A DNA stretch of 64,000 nucleotides from Lentzea flava (GTDB taxonomy: Bacteria > Actinomycetota > Actinomycetes > Mycobacteriales > Pseudonocardiaceae). Shown here in pieces: positions 1 through 12,540 of this stretch; the stretch's first letter is position 1, and each line of letters starts with the position of its first letter. The notes below the pieces were generated by a model. It had not been told where the DNA came from. It searched no databases and saw only the letters and a program-made list of their open reading frames with translations. The stretch spans positions 1 to 64,000 of the forward strand of contig NZ_BMRE01000031.1 in NCBI RefSeq assembly GCF_014648475.1. Direction: 5' to 3'. The position numbers were made by a program, and so were the translations under genes.

Positions 1-1
1 C

Positions 2-56
2 AACCGCTCCCCGAGAGTCGGAACTGGATTCCCAGTCCAACTTCCGGGGAGCGGTT
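2..56. terminator. Strong hairpin, probable terminator
   Basis: A perfect 12-bp inverted repeat (AACCGCTCCCCG at 2-13 and its complement at 45-56) encloses a smaller hairpin (ACTGG 23-27 with CCAGT 32-36). It lies just beyond the stop of the leftward GH88 gene, where an intrinsic terminator is expected. No clear U-tract is visible, and the sequence left of the window is unknown, so it may serve a neighbour as well. Confidence 0.55.
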
Positions 57-94
57 CAGTGGATGAAGGAGCCCTTCATTGAGCTCACGGGGCC

Positions 95-1294
95 TCAGAG
101 GCCGATGGCCTTGGCGAGCTGGGTGGGTTTGAGGACGCGGAGGATGGCCTCGAAGAGGTAGTAGTCGCCGTAGGGGAGGGAGACCTCGACGCCGTCCTCG
201 GACGGGCGGTTGCGGGTGCCGCGGGCCATGATCGCCTCGGCGCGCGCCGAGTTCGTGGTGAGGCAGGTGCTCACCAGGCCGTCGAGGATCCTCAGCGCGC
301 GCTCGCGGTAGCGGCCGTTGCCAGTGACCTTGGCCAGGTCGAGCAGGCCGCACGCCAGGATCGCGCCCGCCGACGAGTCCTTGATGTCGTTGGCGCCCAA
401 CGGGGAGCGGTAGTCCCACACCGGCACGTGGTCCGGCGTGAGAGCGCTCAGCGCGAAGTCGGCCATCTTGCGGGCCGTGTCGCGGAACTCGCGCAGGCCC
501 GTGCGGCGGTACATCGTCGTGAAGCCGTAGATGCCCCACGACTGGCCGCGCGACCAGCACGACGTCGGGCTGTAGCCCTGCACGGTGTTCTGGCCGATCG
601 GCGCGCCGGTGTCCGGGTTGAAGTCGAACACGTGCGGGGTCGAGCCGTCGGAGCGCAGGAAGTTCGCCTGCGTCGTTCTGGCGTGGGCGATCGCGATGTC
701 GATGAACTTGCGGTCGCCGGTCTGCTCGGTGGCGAACGCGAGCAGGTCCAGGTTCATCATCGTGTCCATGATGACGCGGCCCGCGTTGCCAGGAGTGCCG
801 AGCTTGCCCCAGGCGCGGATGAACCTGCCGGCGGCGTTCCAGCGCAGGATCAGGGTGTTCGCGGCGTCGATCGCGCCGTCACGCCACCTGGTGTCGCCGG
901 TGAGCCGGTACGCGGTGACCCAGGAGGGGTAGAAGAGGAACCCCAGGTCGTGGTCGCGCGGCTCGAGCCGGCGTGGCGCCAGCCTGTCGTTCGCGGCCTC
1001 GGCCAGCGCGCGGAACCGGGCGTCGCCGCTGTCGAGGTGTGCGAGCCACAGCGTGCCCGGCCAGAACCCGCCGATCCAGCCGCCGTCGGCGACGTAGGTC
1101 CACTTCTCGAACCGGGTGATCTCCGGGAACGACGTGATGCCCGGTGCGACCGCCTTCAGTTTCGCGAGGCCGTAGTCCAGCGCGCCGCGCAGTTTCGCGG
1201 GGGAGGCCGCGGCTTCGCCAACACCGATTCCCGCTCCGGTGAGCAGGGGAGTGGCAGCGGCAGACGCCAGAAGGGTGCGTCGAGACAGATTCAC
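95..1294 (-). CDS. GH88/GH105-type unsaturated glucuronyl hydrolase, Tat-exported
   Basis: A secreted glycoside hydrolase of the GH88 type, which cleaves unsaturated uronyl residues left by polysaccharide lyases. The GTG start at 1294 gives 399 residues and puts a twin-arginine signal (LSRRTLLASAAA) at the N-terminus; the upstream extension of the open frame to 1354 looks non-coding. The mature part has the alpha/alpha-barrel pattern of the family: an aromatic-rich GGWIGGFWPGTLWLA near residue 75, the SPTSCWSRGQSWGIYGF block near 250, and DSSAGAILACGLL near 315. The exact sugar is not readable. An alginate lyase-like gene 17 kb away (18215-19384) could feed such an enzyme, but nothing links the two genes. 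Confidence 0.85.
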   Translation of the reverse strand: MNLSRRTLLASAAATPLLTGAGIGVGEAAASPAKLRGALDYGLAKLKAVAPGITSFPEITRFEKWTYVADGGWIGGFWPGTLWLAHLDSGDARFRALAEAANDRLAPRRLEPRDHDLGFLFYPSWVTAYRLTGDTRWRDGAIDAANTLILRWNAAGRFIRAWGKLGTPGNAGRVIMDTMMNLDLLAFATEQTGDRKFIDIAIAHARTTQANFLRSDGSTPHVFDFNPDTGAPIGQNTVQGYSPTSCWSRGQSWGIYGFTTMYRRTGLREFRDTARKMADFALSALTPDHVPVWDYRSPLGANDIKDSSAGAILACGLLDLAKVTGNGRYRERALRILDGLVSTCLTTNSARAEAIMARGTRNRPSEDGVEVSLPYGDYYLFEAILRVLKPTQLAKAIGL

Positions 1295-1425
1295 GAGACC
1301 GTCCAGTCCCTTTCGTGTCCTTGCGCCCGGCGACACCCTGCCAGATCCGATCAAGGCCTGTAAAGAGAAGTCAAAAACGGTTTTCGCGATTCACGAGGAT
1401 GAACAATTCGGGACCCGGCACATCG

Positions 1426-2400
1426 CTACTTCCAGATTGCGAAGGGCACGTCGATCTCGTCGCGGCTCGTGCCGCCGTGTTCGAACTTCGCGGACGGGTC
1501 CGCGATCGGGAACCTCGGCGACGCCGCCACGGCCACGACGGGACCCGTCTCCGGCTGCGGCAGCCCGAGGTCGGCGGCGTGGTGCACGGTCGCCGTGGAG
1601 CCCAGAGTCGTTGCCACGCGGTCGAAAACGGCCTCCGTGCGGTCCTCGGCCGGGTAGAGCCAGCGCATCCGGCCTGCGCCACCGGACGGGATCACGCACT
1701 CCTCGCGCACGATCTCGTCCCAGGCTGCCACGAGCGCCGGGTCGGGATCGACGGGCACCTGGCCGTGATCCGAATGCGCCACGACGGTCCAGCCCTGTGC
1801 CGCCCAACGGGACGCGTGCGCGTCGAGCCGGAGCATCGCCTCGTGCACCGATTCGTCGTAACCGTGTGCGCGCACGTGGTCGTCGACGTTCACGTACGTC
1901 CAGAGGAACCGCGCGTCGGGCAACGCCTTGTCGAGATCGGCCACGACGTTGGCGACGAGCAGCGGCGGATCCTCCGCCTGGGCGGTGAGTTTGTGCCGAG
2001 GGGGCGCGGGTATCCGGGTGCAACCTCGCAGGAGTGCCTGGGCCCAGGTCCCTTCCAGCAGGTCGAGTTCGCGGGCGAGGACGGTGGCGCCGTGCCGTTC
2101 CAGCACGGTCGGCAGATCCGGGATCGCGGGCGCGCCGTTGATGGCGTGCACGAGACCGGATCCGTTGCGGTACACCGTTCCCGGCACGCGGTGGACGTCA
2201 GCCGGAACACCGGTCAGCGCGGTCAGCAAGGCCGTCGCCGAGGTGGACGGCACGGTGGAGGAGAGCGTGGAGAGGGAGGCCGACAGCCAGGATTGTTTGG
2301 CCACGTCCGAGGACAGGCCGTCCACCGCCAGGACGATGACGCCGCGATCTGTGGAGCTCAGGGCGTCGTCGAGCCGGGAAGGGATCTCTGCCAAGGACAT
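1426..2400 (-). CDS. Alkaline phosphatase superfamily (nucleotide pyrophosphatase-like) protein
   Basis: A 324-residue protein with the layout of type I phosphodiesterase/nucleotide pyrophosphatase or alkaline phosphatase-fold enzymes. The N-terminus has the metal-site strand VIVLAVDGLSSDVAK, followed by a Ser/Thr-rich stretch (STVPSTSATALLTALTG) in the position of the nucleophile Thr. The middle has WTYVNVDDHVRAHG and the metal-binding VVAHSDHGQVPVDP. The C-terminus (HGGTSRDEIDVPFAIW) matches the usual HGG/DE signature. ATG 2400 was chosen; an in-frame ATG at 2418 adds six residues and neither has a clear ribosome site. It is divergent from the Ppx/GppA gene at 2510. The substrate is unknown. 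Confidence 0.8.
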   Translation of the reverse strand: MSLAEIPSRLDDALSSTDRGVIVLAVDGLSSDVAKQSWLSASLSTLSSTVPSTSATALLTALTGVPADVHRVPGTVYRNGSGLVHAINGAPAIPDLPTVLERHGATVLARELDLLEGTWAQALLRGCTRIPAPPRHKLTAQAEDPPLLVANVVADLDKALPDARFLWTYVNVDDHVRAHGYDESVHEAMLRLDAHASRWAAQGWTVVAHSDHGQVPVDPDPALVAAWDEIVREECVIPSGGAGRMRWLYPAEDRTEAVFDRVATTLGSTATVHHAADLGLPQPETGPVVAVAASPRFPIADPSAKFEHGGTSRDEIDVPFAIWK

Positions 2401-2509
2401 CGGGGCACTGTAACGCATCTCATCCGGCGAAGATGCCCTGATCGGGTGCCAAGACTCCCACAATGGTGGCCGATGAGGTAAAGGACTCTTGGTAGAAGGA
2501 AGGTGGCGG

Positions 2510-3394
2510 ATGTCGGTCGGTGTTCTGGACGTCGGGTGCTTCAGCGCACACCTGGTGGTCGTGGAACGAGACCTGCTGCGTCCGCTGGTGTCCCACAAGG
2601 TCAGGCTGCGCCTGGACCGCGAGCTCGACTCCGAGGGAGCGATCAGCTCCGACGGCATCGCGTCGGTGTGCGCCGCCGTGCTGGCCGCCCGCAAGAAGGC
2701 CGGTGACACGCCCTTCCTCCCGTTCGCGACGTCCTCCGTCCGCGACAGTGCGAACGCCGACGAGGTGATGCGCAAGGTGTACAGACGCACCGGCGTCGAG
2801 CTGAAAGTGTTGTCGGGCAAGGAAGAAGCACGCCTTTCGTACACGGCGGCCCGGCACTGGTTCGGCTGGAGCGCCGGTCCGATGGTCGTGTTGGACGTCG
2901 GTGGCGGCACCGTCGAGCTGGCGGCGGGTTCGGGGGCCGAACCCGAGCGCGCGGTGTCGTTGCCTTTGGGGGCAAGGACTTTGACGCGCGCCGGGCTGAC
3001 GGTGCAGGACATGCGCGCCGAGGTCCAGGAACGGATCGCCGAGGTCTTTCCGCGCGATGAGAGCGCTCGCGCCGTCGGTTGCTCGAAGGTGTTCGAGCAA
3101 CTGGCCCGGCTCGCGGGAGCGCGCAGCGGAACGTACGCGCCGCGTCAGTTGCGGCTCAAGGACCTGGAGAAGTGGATTCCGCGGCTCGCGAAGCTGTCGG
3201 TGCGGGAACGGGCGGCGCTGCCGGGGATTTCCCGCCACCGGGCCCAGCAGTCGTTGGCGGGCGCGGTGGTCGCGGAAGCGTTGATGAGGGTCTCCGGACA
3301 CGAAATCGTGGACATCTCGCCGTGGTCCACCAAGGAAGGTCTGCTGCTCGACCTGGTGGAGCGGTCGCGCGGCCGGCGAGAGTCAGCCGCCTAG
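2510..3394 (+). CDS. Ppx/GppA exopolyphosphatase-family protein
   Basis: A 294-residue ASKHA-fold phosphatase of the family that hydrolyses polyphosphate or pppGpp. Start ATG 2510 follows a strong AAGGAAGG site. Visible motifs are the phosphate-1 loop (VLDVGCFSAHLVV, residues 4-16), TSSVRDSANADEV, the glutamate region GVELKVLSGKEEARLSY, and the phosphate-2 loop VVLDVGGGTVEL near residue 133. At about 295 residues it has only the catalytic two-domain core, without the C-terminal HD-like domain of long Ppx enzymes, as in the short actinobacterial Ppx1/Ppx2 proteins. Its TAG stop is shared, within one CTAG, with the convergent STAS gene. Confidence 0.85.
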   Translation: MSVGVLDVGCFSAHLVVVERDLLRPLVSHKVRLRLDRELDSEGAISSDGIASVCAAVLAARKKAGDTPFLPFATSSVRDSANADEVMRKVYRRTGVELKVLSGKEEARLSYTAARHWFGWSAGPMVVLDVGGGTVELAAGSGAEPERAVSLPLGARTLTRAGLTVQDMRAEVQERIAEVFPRDESARAVGCSKVFEQLARLAGARSGTYAPRQLRLKDLEKWIPRLAKLSVRERAALPGISRHRAQQSLAGAVVAEALMRVSGHEIVDISPWSTKEGLLLDLVERSRGRRESAA

Positions 3395-3741
3395 CAGGCG
3401 CTGAGGGCCGTGACGGCGTCGTCGACGTCGTTGAACAACAGCAGCAGCTGATCGACGGCCGTCATTTCCAAGGGACGCAACACAACTCTCGTGTCGCTGA
3501 CGACGCCGAACTTGACGCCGAGCTCGTCGGCCTGGTGCTGGGTCTCCACCAGAGCGCGGATCCCCTCCGACCCGAAGAACTGGACCTCCCGCAGGTCGAC
3601 GACCAGGGCGGGCGGCTTGCGGTCGAGCAGCTCGGCGAGCCTGCTGGTCACCGGGGCGGACGACATCATGTCGATCTCGCCGGTGAGCGAGACGATCGGA
3701 ATGGACTGGACGTAGGTCGTTCTCTGTCGAAGCTGGTTCAT
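3391..3741 (-). CDS. STAS-domain anti-sigma factor antagonist
   Basis: A 116-residue single STAS domain, the fold of SpoIIAA/RsbV proteins that release sigma factors by binding an RsbW-like kinase. The N-terminal strand is PIVSLTGEIDMMSS. The regulatory loop reads VVDLREVQFFGSEGIRAL near residues 46-63 and keeps a serine at the position normally phosphorylated. ATG 3741 follows GGGAG; the open frame extends further upstream but without a ribosome site. A kinase (4354-4749), a second STAS protein (4866-5213) and a PP2C phosphatase (9517-10902) lie close by, so a local partner-switching circuit is likely. Confidence 0.85.
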   Translation of the reverse strand: MNQLRQRTTYVQSIPIVSLTGEIDMMSSAPVTSRLAELLDRKPPALVVDLREVQFFGSEGIRALVETQHQADELGVKFGVVSDTRVVLRPLEMTAVDQLLLLFNDVDDAVTALSAC

Positions 3742-3868
3742 TAGGACTCCCGTCCGCACCGACCGTACGCGCCTTCGGGTGACGACCACAAGCCGGGACG
3801 GTTTTCCAACGGCCATGGCGGGTACACGCCCAGTGACCACAAATCCCCTGATAGGCGAGGAGGGAACC

Positions 3869-4099
3869 GTGTCGACCACGGAAACCGGTCACGTCACAGG
3901 AACCAAGGACAAGGACTACAACATCCTCTGGTTCACCGAGGCGTGCCTCGACAACGCGCTGCGGCTGGAGACGTTCATCCAGGACGCGGAGCGCGAGGGC
4001 GACAACGAGCTGGCGGAGTTCTTCAAGAAGGCGCAGACCGACAGCCGCAAGGGCGCCGAGCAGGGCAAGCGCCTGCTCGCGTCGCGTCTGTCCGGCTGA
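3869..4099 (+). CDS. Small conserved-looking helical protein, function unknown
   Basis: A 76-residue acidic/basic soluble protein starting at GTG 3869 behind a GGAGGGA ribosome site; the longer frame from 3779 lacks one and runs into the STAS promoter. After a Thr/Gly-rich start, the sequence from DKDYNILWF onward looks like two amphipathic helices: CLDNALRLETFIQDAEREGDN, then ELAEFFKKAQTDSRKGAEQG. I recall similar short proteins in other actinobacteria but know of no assigned function. It sits beside stress-signalling genes and converges with the small membrane protein at 4104. Confidence 0.7.
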   Translation: MSTTETGHVTGTKDKDYNILWFTEACLDNALRLETFIQDAEREGDNELAEFFKKAQTDSRKGAEQGKRLLASRLSG

Positions 4100-4103
4100 G
4101 TCG

Positions 4104-4334
4104 TCAGCTCAGCAGAAAGGCCTGGGTCAGCAGCATCGCGGCCACCAGTACGGCGAAGACCACGATGATCGCGATCACAACGCGTGCCGTGGTCGCCTTC
4201 GGCGGAGTCGGCTCGCGATGCGACAGACCTGAGGTCTGTCCGGATTCGGGCGGGGTGTCTCCTGGTCGCACCCCGCCACCGGGCTCCAGCCCTGGCGTGC
4301 GCTGCGGATCAGGATCAGGCGGTGTGGCTGTCAT
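4104..4334 (-). CDS. Small membrane protein, probably DUF6480 family
   Basis: A 76-residue protein with a Pro/Gly-rich N-terminus (TPPDPDPQRTPGLEPGGGV, then PGDTPPESGQTSGLSHREP) and one C-terminal membrane helix (ARVVIAIIVVFAVLVAAMLL, residues 50-69). This layout matches small actinobacterial proteins I associate with DUF6480; the assignment is from memory. The ribosome site before ATG 4334 is weak. It lies between stress-regulator genes, 4 bp from the end of the convergent small gene and 19 bp downstream of the RsbW-like stop, so it is probably co-transcribed with the kinase. Confidence 0.65.
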   Translation of the reverse strand: MTATPPDPDPQRTPGLEPGGGVRPGDTPPESGQTSGLSHREPTPPKATTARVVIAIIVVFAVLVAAMLLTQAFLLS

Positions 4335-4353
4335 ACGGGCTTAGTACCCGTTC

Positions 4354-4749
4354 TCAGGACTCCAACTCGGCCCACACGACTTTGCCCCGCACGCCCGGCT
4401 TCGTTCCCCAGCGCGCGCTCAGCGCCTGCACGAGCTGCATCCCGCGTCCCCGCGCCGAGCTCGGGTCCACCGGCCTCAGCTGAGGCTGCTTCGACGACTC
4501 GTCGTGCACCTCGACCAACATGCCGCTGTTCCTGCGGCTGACGGTGAGTGTGATCAGTCCCTCACCGTGGTCGATGCCGTTCGACACGAGCTCGGTGACG
4601 ACGAGCTGCGCGTCGTCCGTCAGGTCCTCCGACAGCCCCCACGAGGTGGCGGCGTCGCGGACCACCTGACGTGCACGAGCGCACGATCCACCCTCGGCGG
4701 TCAGAGTCACCCGCACCTCGGCCAGTGGGTCGTTCAGCACAAGGCGCAT
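4354..4749 (-). CDS. RsbW-like anti-sigma kinase (HATPase_c domain)
   Basis: A 131-residue GHKL ATPase of the SpoIIAB/RsbW type, which phosphorylates STAS antagonists on Ser/Thr or binds sigma factors. The N-box reads DAQLVVTELVSNGIDHGEG (near residues 45-63). The G1 region is VEVHDESSKQPQLRP, and the G2 loop is SSARGRGMQLV. ATG 4749 was chosen because the homologous part begins there; the frame is open to 4821. It sits between two STAS genes and faces the STAS gene at 4866 divergently. Which sigma factor it controls cannot be seen: no sigma gene is in the window. Confidence 0.87.
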   Translation of the reverse strand: MRLVLNDPLAEVRVTLTAEGGSCARARQVVRDAATSWGLSEDLTDDAQLVVTELVSNGIDHGEGLITLTVSRRNSGMLVEVHDESSKQPQLRPVDPSSARGRGMQLVQALSARWGTKPGVRGKVVWAELES

Positions 4750-4865
4750 CGTCGCACATCCGGCGGGTTGTTCGGATCTTTCAGCCCCCCGGTGGTCGCA
4801 TGCTTTGACGTCGTGCTGCACGATTTGGGTCGCACGAGTCGGGCGTGGCGGAAGGAACGGCGACG

Positions 4866-5213
4866 ATGGAGCTCAACGTCGGCAGCGAGGTCCAGCGGGG
4901 GTGGCGAGTGCTCGCCGTCACCGGTGAGCTGGACATCGACACCGTCCCTGTGCTGTCGGCACGGCTGGACGCCGATGTGACCGGGGCGCACGCCGTGCTC
5001 GATTTGTCCGGGTTGCAGTTCATGGACTCGACCGGGCTCGCGCTGGTGCTCGACTGGCACCGGCGGTTGACCGAGGCCGGCGGGCAGCTGCGGATCGCCG
5101 CCACCCAGGCACCGGTTCAGCGGTTGTTCGAGCTCGCCGACGTGGCCGGGGTCCTGAGCTTGCACGAGACGGTGGACGCGGCTGTTCAGGAGCCGGTGGA
5201 CACGGCTCACTGA
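4866..5213 (+). CDS. STAS-domain anti-sigma factor antagonist
   Basis: A 115-residue single STAS domain. It starts at ATG 4866, with GGAAGGAA about 10 bp upstream; an in-frame GTG at 4845 would add seven residues. The core is WRVLAVTGELDIDTVPVLSARL, and the conserved switch loop VLDLSGLQFMDSTGLALVL (near residues 47-65) keeps the phosphorylatable serine. It is divergent from the RsbW-like kinase, so the two share a promoter region. Its end faces the stop of the hybrid kinase gene 17 bp away. Confidence 0.88.
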   Translation: MELNVGSEVQRGWRVLAVTGELDIDTVPVLSARLDADVTGAHAVLDLSGLQFMDSTGLALVLDWHRRLTEAGGQLRIAATQAPVQRLFELADVAGVLSLHETVDAAVQEPVDTAH

Positions 5214-5230
5214 GGGTGTGCCCTGGCCGG

Positions 5231-9379
<4,149 letters not shown>

Positions 9380-9454
9380 TCCAAGCCTCCGTGCCTCGGT
9401 GGTCGCAGCCAAGCCTGCCACGTTAGGTTGGGAGCGAGGTAACTTGATGCCGCG

Positions 9455-9520
9455 ATGCACGCCAACTACCCGCAGGAGGCCGTGATGATTCGGCCGGCTG
9501 CGCTGGACAACAGCGGATGA
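9455..9520 (+). CDS. Possible 21-codon leader ORF coupled to the PP2C gene
   Basis: A short frame from ATG 9455 encodes MHANYPQEAVMIRPAALDN plus two residues. It ends in a TGA that overlaps the ATG of the phosphatase gene (ATGA at 9517-9520). The phosphatase start itself has no visible Shine-Dalgarno, so translational coupling from this leader is plausible. An internal GTG-ATG after GGAGG (about 9475-9486) could also initiate in this frame. I cannot tell a real peptide from chance; no similar protein is known to me. Confidence 0.35.
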   Translation: MHANYPQEAVMIRPAALDNSG

Positions 9521-10902
9521 GCAGCGCCGTGGGCATCGACCTCGACGGCTGGCAGCGCCTGGTGGACGGGCTGCGCGAAGCCGTTCTCGTCGTGGACCCG
9601 GCCGGTCTGGTGCGCGTGCGCAACGCCGCGGCCGCCGAGCGGTTCCCCAGACTGTGCCTCGGCGAGCGCTTCGACGTGCACGTGGCCGGCCGTCACCACG
9701 ACCTCGGCGAGGGCTGGAGCGCCTGGTACTTCACGGACTCCGCGCTCGATCACGCCCACCTGCGGCTCGCGAGCGGCACGTCGCGGCAGGACACGCTGAA
9801 GACCATCGTGCAACTCGCCGCGGAGCTGCTGGGGGAGCACTGCGTCGCCGTCGTGCCCGCCACGCGTGACCGTCTGGAGTGGTGGCGTTGCGACGGCGGC
9901 GAGCCCACCCTCGTGCGCACGCCGCGCCGGGCCAGCGTGCTGACGGAGGTCCTGACGGGCACGTCGACGCTGACCAGGATCACCTCTTTGGGTGAAGGTA
10001 GCTGGGGCGTGCCGGACGACTTCGGCTGCGCCCTGGCCGTGCCGCTGGGCGTCGGCGGGGCCCTGGTCGTGCTGCGCAGGGGCGAGTTCGCGCCGAACGA
10101 CGTCGAGCGCGTCCGGCTGTTCGGCAAGCACGCCGCCGTGGCGCTGGAGTCGTCGTCCCGGCTGACCGAGCAGCAGCGGACCATCGAGGTGCTGCGCTCG
10201 GCGCTGCTGCCGTTGCCGCTGCCCGAGGTGCGCGGGGTGTCGCTCGCGTCGGTGTTCGTCCCCGCCCACCAGCGCGCGCTCGTCGGCGGCGACTTCTACG
10301 ACGTGCACCCGCGCACCGACGGCTCGGCGACGTTCGCGCTCGGCGACGTCTGCGGTCACGGCCTGGAGGCCGCGGTCCACAGTGGACGCGTGCGCCAGTC
10401 GCTGCAGGCCCTGTCGCTCGTCGAGACGAACCCGGTGCGCCTGCTGCACCTGCTGAACACCTCGTTGCGCGCCACCGGTTCCAAGCTCTTCACCACGATC
10501 GTCGTGGGCGAGCTGGTCCCGTTGTCGTCCGGCGGCGTCCGGATCTCACTCGCCTCCGGCGGCCACCCCGCACCGCTGATCCTGCGCGCGGACGGCACGG
10601 TGCAGGACGTCAGCGCGCCGGGAGCGATCGTCGGCATCCTGTCCGACGTCCGGTTCCACGGCGAGCAGGTGACGCTCGCGCCCGGCGACACGCTGGTCCT
10701 GTACTCCGACGGCTTCACCGAGGCCCGCGCGCACACCGACCGCACCGAGCTGTTCGGCGAACAGCGCCTGCGGACCGTGCTGAAGGAGTGCAAGGGCCTG
10801 TCGTCAGAGGAGATCGCCAGGCACTGCGAGGAAGCCGTGCTGAAGTGGCTGGACCGCGACGACCACGACGACCTCGCGCTGCTGGCCGTTCAGGCCGTGT
10901 GA
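9517..10902 (+). CDS. SpoIIE/RsbU-type PP2C phosphatase with GAF-like sensor
   Basis: A 461-residue serine/threonine phosphatase of the PPM/SpoIIE class, which dephosphorylates STAS antagonists and so activates sigma factors. The N-terminal part has a PAS-like segment (LREAVLVVDPAGLVRVRNA) and a GAF-like region up to about residue 220. The catalytic domain has RALVGGDFYDVHP (metal aspartate), LGDVCGHGLEAA, TTIVVGEL, ASGGHPAPLIL, VLYSDGFTEAR and DRDDHDDLALL. It is divergent from the poly-HAMP kinase, near two STAS proteins and an RsbW-like kinase, as expected for the input phosphatase of the module. Confidence 0.92.
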   Translation: MSSAVGIDLDGWQRLVDGLREAVLVVDPAGLVRVRNAAAAERFPRLCLGERFDVHVAGRHHDLGEGWSAWYFTDSALDHAHLRLASGTSRQDTLKTIVQLAAELLGEHCVAVVPATRDRLEWWRCDGGEPTLVRTPRRASVLTEVLTGTSTLTRITSLGEGSWGVPDDFGCALAVPLGVGGALVVLRRGEFAPNDVERVRLFGKHAAVALESSSRLTEQQRTIEVLRSALLPLPLPEVRGVSLASVFVPAHQRALVGGDFYDVHPRTDGSATFALGDVCGHGLEAAVHSGRVRQSLQALSLVETNPVRLLHLLNTSLRATGSKLFTTIVVGELVPLSSGGVRISLASGGHPAPLILRADGTVQDVSAPGAIVGILSDVRFHGEQVTLAPGDTLVLYSDGFTEARAHTDRTELFGEQRLRTVLKECKGLSSEEIARHCEEAVLKWLDRDDHDDLALLAVQAV

Positions 10903-10974
10903 ACGAATTTCCCGGTACCAGGATTCATCGACCGTTCATCGCCCTCGACAGGTCGACCGGTTGAGATCGTGCAC

Positions 10975-12540
10975 ATGTCCCACTCACACGATCACCCGCA
11001 CCACGACGACGACCATCCGTTGTCGGTCGAACGCCGCAGGTTCCTCGCCGGCCTGGGCATCGCGGCCGGTGCCGTCGCGGTCGGCACGGGCAAGGCCGCC
11101 GCGCTCGTCCCCGTGAACCCCTGGGCCGGTGGTGAGCGCTGGTACGCGGGCGACCACCACATCCACACGCAGTACTCGGACGACGGCCAGTACCCGATCG
11201 AGCACCAGGTGCGCAAGGCCCGCGAGTTCGGCCTGGACTGGGTCGTGATCACCGACCACGGCGGTCCCGCGCACCAGAAGTTCTCGATCGACCAGGTCAC
11301 GCCGGACATCGAGCGCGCCCGCCGTGCCCAGCGCGACGTGCTGGTCTACCAGGGGCTGGAGTGGAACATCCCGGGCGCGGAGCACGCCACCGTGTTCCTG
11401 CCGCCCGGCAAGCACACCGCCGCCATCCTCAAGGCGTTCGAGCTCTCCTACGACGGCCGCATCGCCGGCAACACCGAGCCGCTAGCCCTGGCCGCGTTGC
11501 GCTACCTGGAGGCGCAGGTCCTCTCCGGACGGACCGAGATCGCGCTGATGTTCGCGAACCACCCGGCCCGGCGCGGCCTGGACAGCCCGCACGAACTGCG
11601 CGGCTGGCGGGACGCGGCTCCTTCGGTCGCCGTCGGCATGGAGGGCGCGCCCGGCCACCAGGCGGCGGGCATCCCGAAGTCCGCCGGCGGCCCCGGCCGT
11701 GCCCGCGGCTACTACGACCTGGCCGCACCACTGGCCGACTCGTTCCCCGGCTACCCGATGGAGTCCTACCGCACGCACGGCGGCTTCGACTGGATGACCG
11801 CGCGCGTCGGCGGCCTGTGGGACGCCCTGCTCGCCGAGGGGCGCCCGTGGTGGATCACCGCGAACTCGGACGTGCACCAGGTCCTCGGCGACACGCTGAC
11901 GCCGGGCAAGCAGGACTACGCCACCACCGGCTCGAAAGGCGCACCGATCGACTCGGGCGTCCAGCAGACCGGGTACGGCGACTTCTTCCCCGGCCAGTAC
12001 GGCGCGAACGTCGTGGGCGCGCGCTCCAAGTCCTATGTGGACATCATGCGGGGCCTGCAGTCGGGCAAGGTGCTGACGGTGCACGGCCGCCTGATCGACG
12101 GGCTGGGACTGCGCGTCCGCTCACGCGAGGACCTGCGCGGCGTCACCCTGGGCGGGCGGACGTTCGTGCGCCGCGGCGGCGACGTCGAGGTGACGATCGA
12201 GATCGACCGCGCCTCCGGTCCGAACTGGGCTGGTTCGGTGCCGGTGCTCGCCAAGGTCGACCTGATCGCGGGCCCGGTGACCGGGCCCTGCGTCGACCGG
12301 GACGTGTTTCTCGCGCCGGAGACTTCCGTGGTTCGGACGTTCGAGGTGCCGCGGCGGGGCAAGATCCGGTTCACGCACACGTTCGCGGGTGTCGAGCGGT
12401 CGTTCTACCTGCGGCTGCGGGGGAGCGACGGCAAGCGGTTGACCTCGGCGGGCGACCCGGTGATCGACGAGATCGCGAATTCCGATCCCTGGTCGGACCT
12501 CTGGTTCTACGCCAACCCGGTGTTCGTCGACGTGATCTAA
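10975..12540 (+). CDS. Tat-exported PHP-domain metallophosphoesterase
   Basis: A 521-residue exported protein with a PHP (polymerase and histidinol phosphatase) metal-dependent hydrolase domain. The N-terminus is His/Asp-rich and contains a twin-arginine motif (VERRRFLAGLGIAAGAVAVG). The metal-binding strands are YAGDHHIHTQYSDDG near residue 60 and WVVITDHGG near 92, with further likely ligands in YQGLEWNIPGAEHATVF and TANSDVHQVLGDT. The last third (about 385-521) is a beta-rich extension. ATG 10975 is preferred; a GTG two codons upstream is also possible. The substrate is unknown. Its TAA stop overlaps the stop of the convergent AlkB-like gene. Confidence 0.83.
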   Translation: MSHSHDHPHHDDDHPLSVERRRFLAGLGIAAGAVAVGTGKAAALVPVNPWAGGERWYAGDHHIHTQYSDDGQYPIEHQVRKAREFGLDWVVITDHGGPAHQKFSIDQVTPDIERARRAQRDVLVYQGLEWNIPGAEHATVFLPPGKHTAAILKAFELSYDGRIAGNTEPLALAALRYLEAQVLSGRTEIALMFANHPARRGLDSPHELRGWRDAAPSVAVGMEGAPGHQAAGIPKSAGGPGRARGYYDLAAPLADSFPGYPMESYRTHGGFDWMTARVGGLWDALLAEGRPWWITANSDVHQVLGDTLTPGKQDYATTGSKGAPIDSGVQQTGYGDFFPGQYGANVVGARSKSYVDIMRGLQSGKVLTVHGRLIDGLGLRVRSREDLRGVTLGGRTFVRRGGDVEVTIEIDRASGPNWAGSVPVLAKVDLIAGPVTGPCVDRDVFLAPETSVVRTFEVPRRGKIRFTHTFAGVERSFYLRLRGSDGKRLTSAGDPVIDEIANSDPWSDLWFYANPVFVDVI

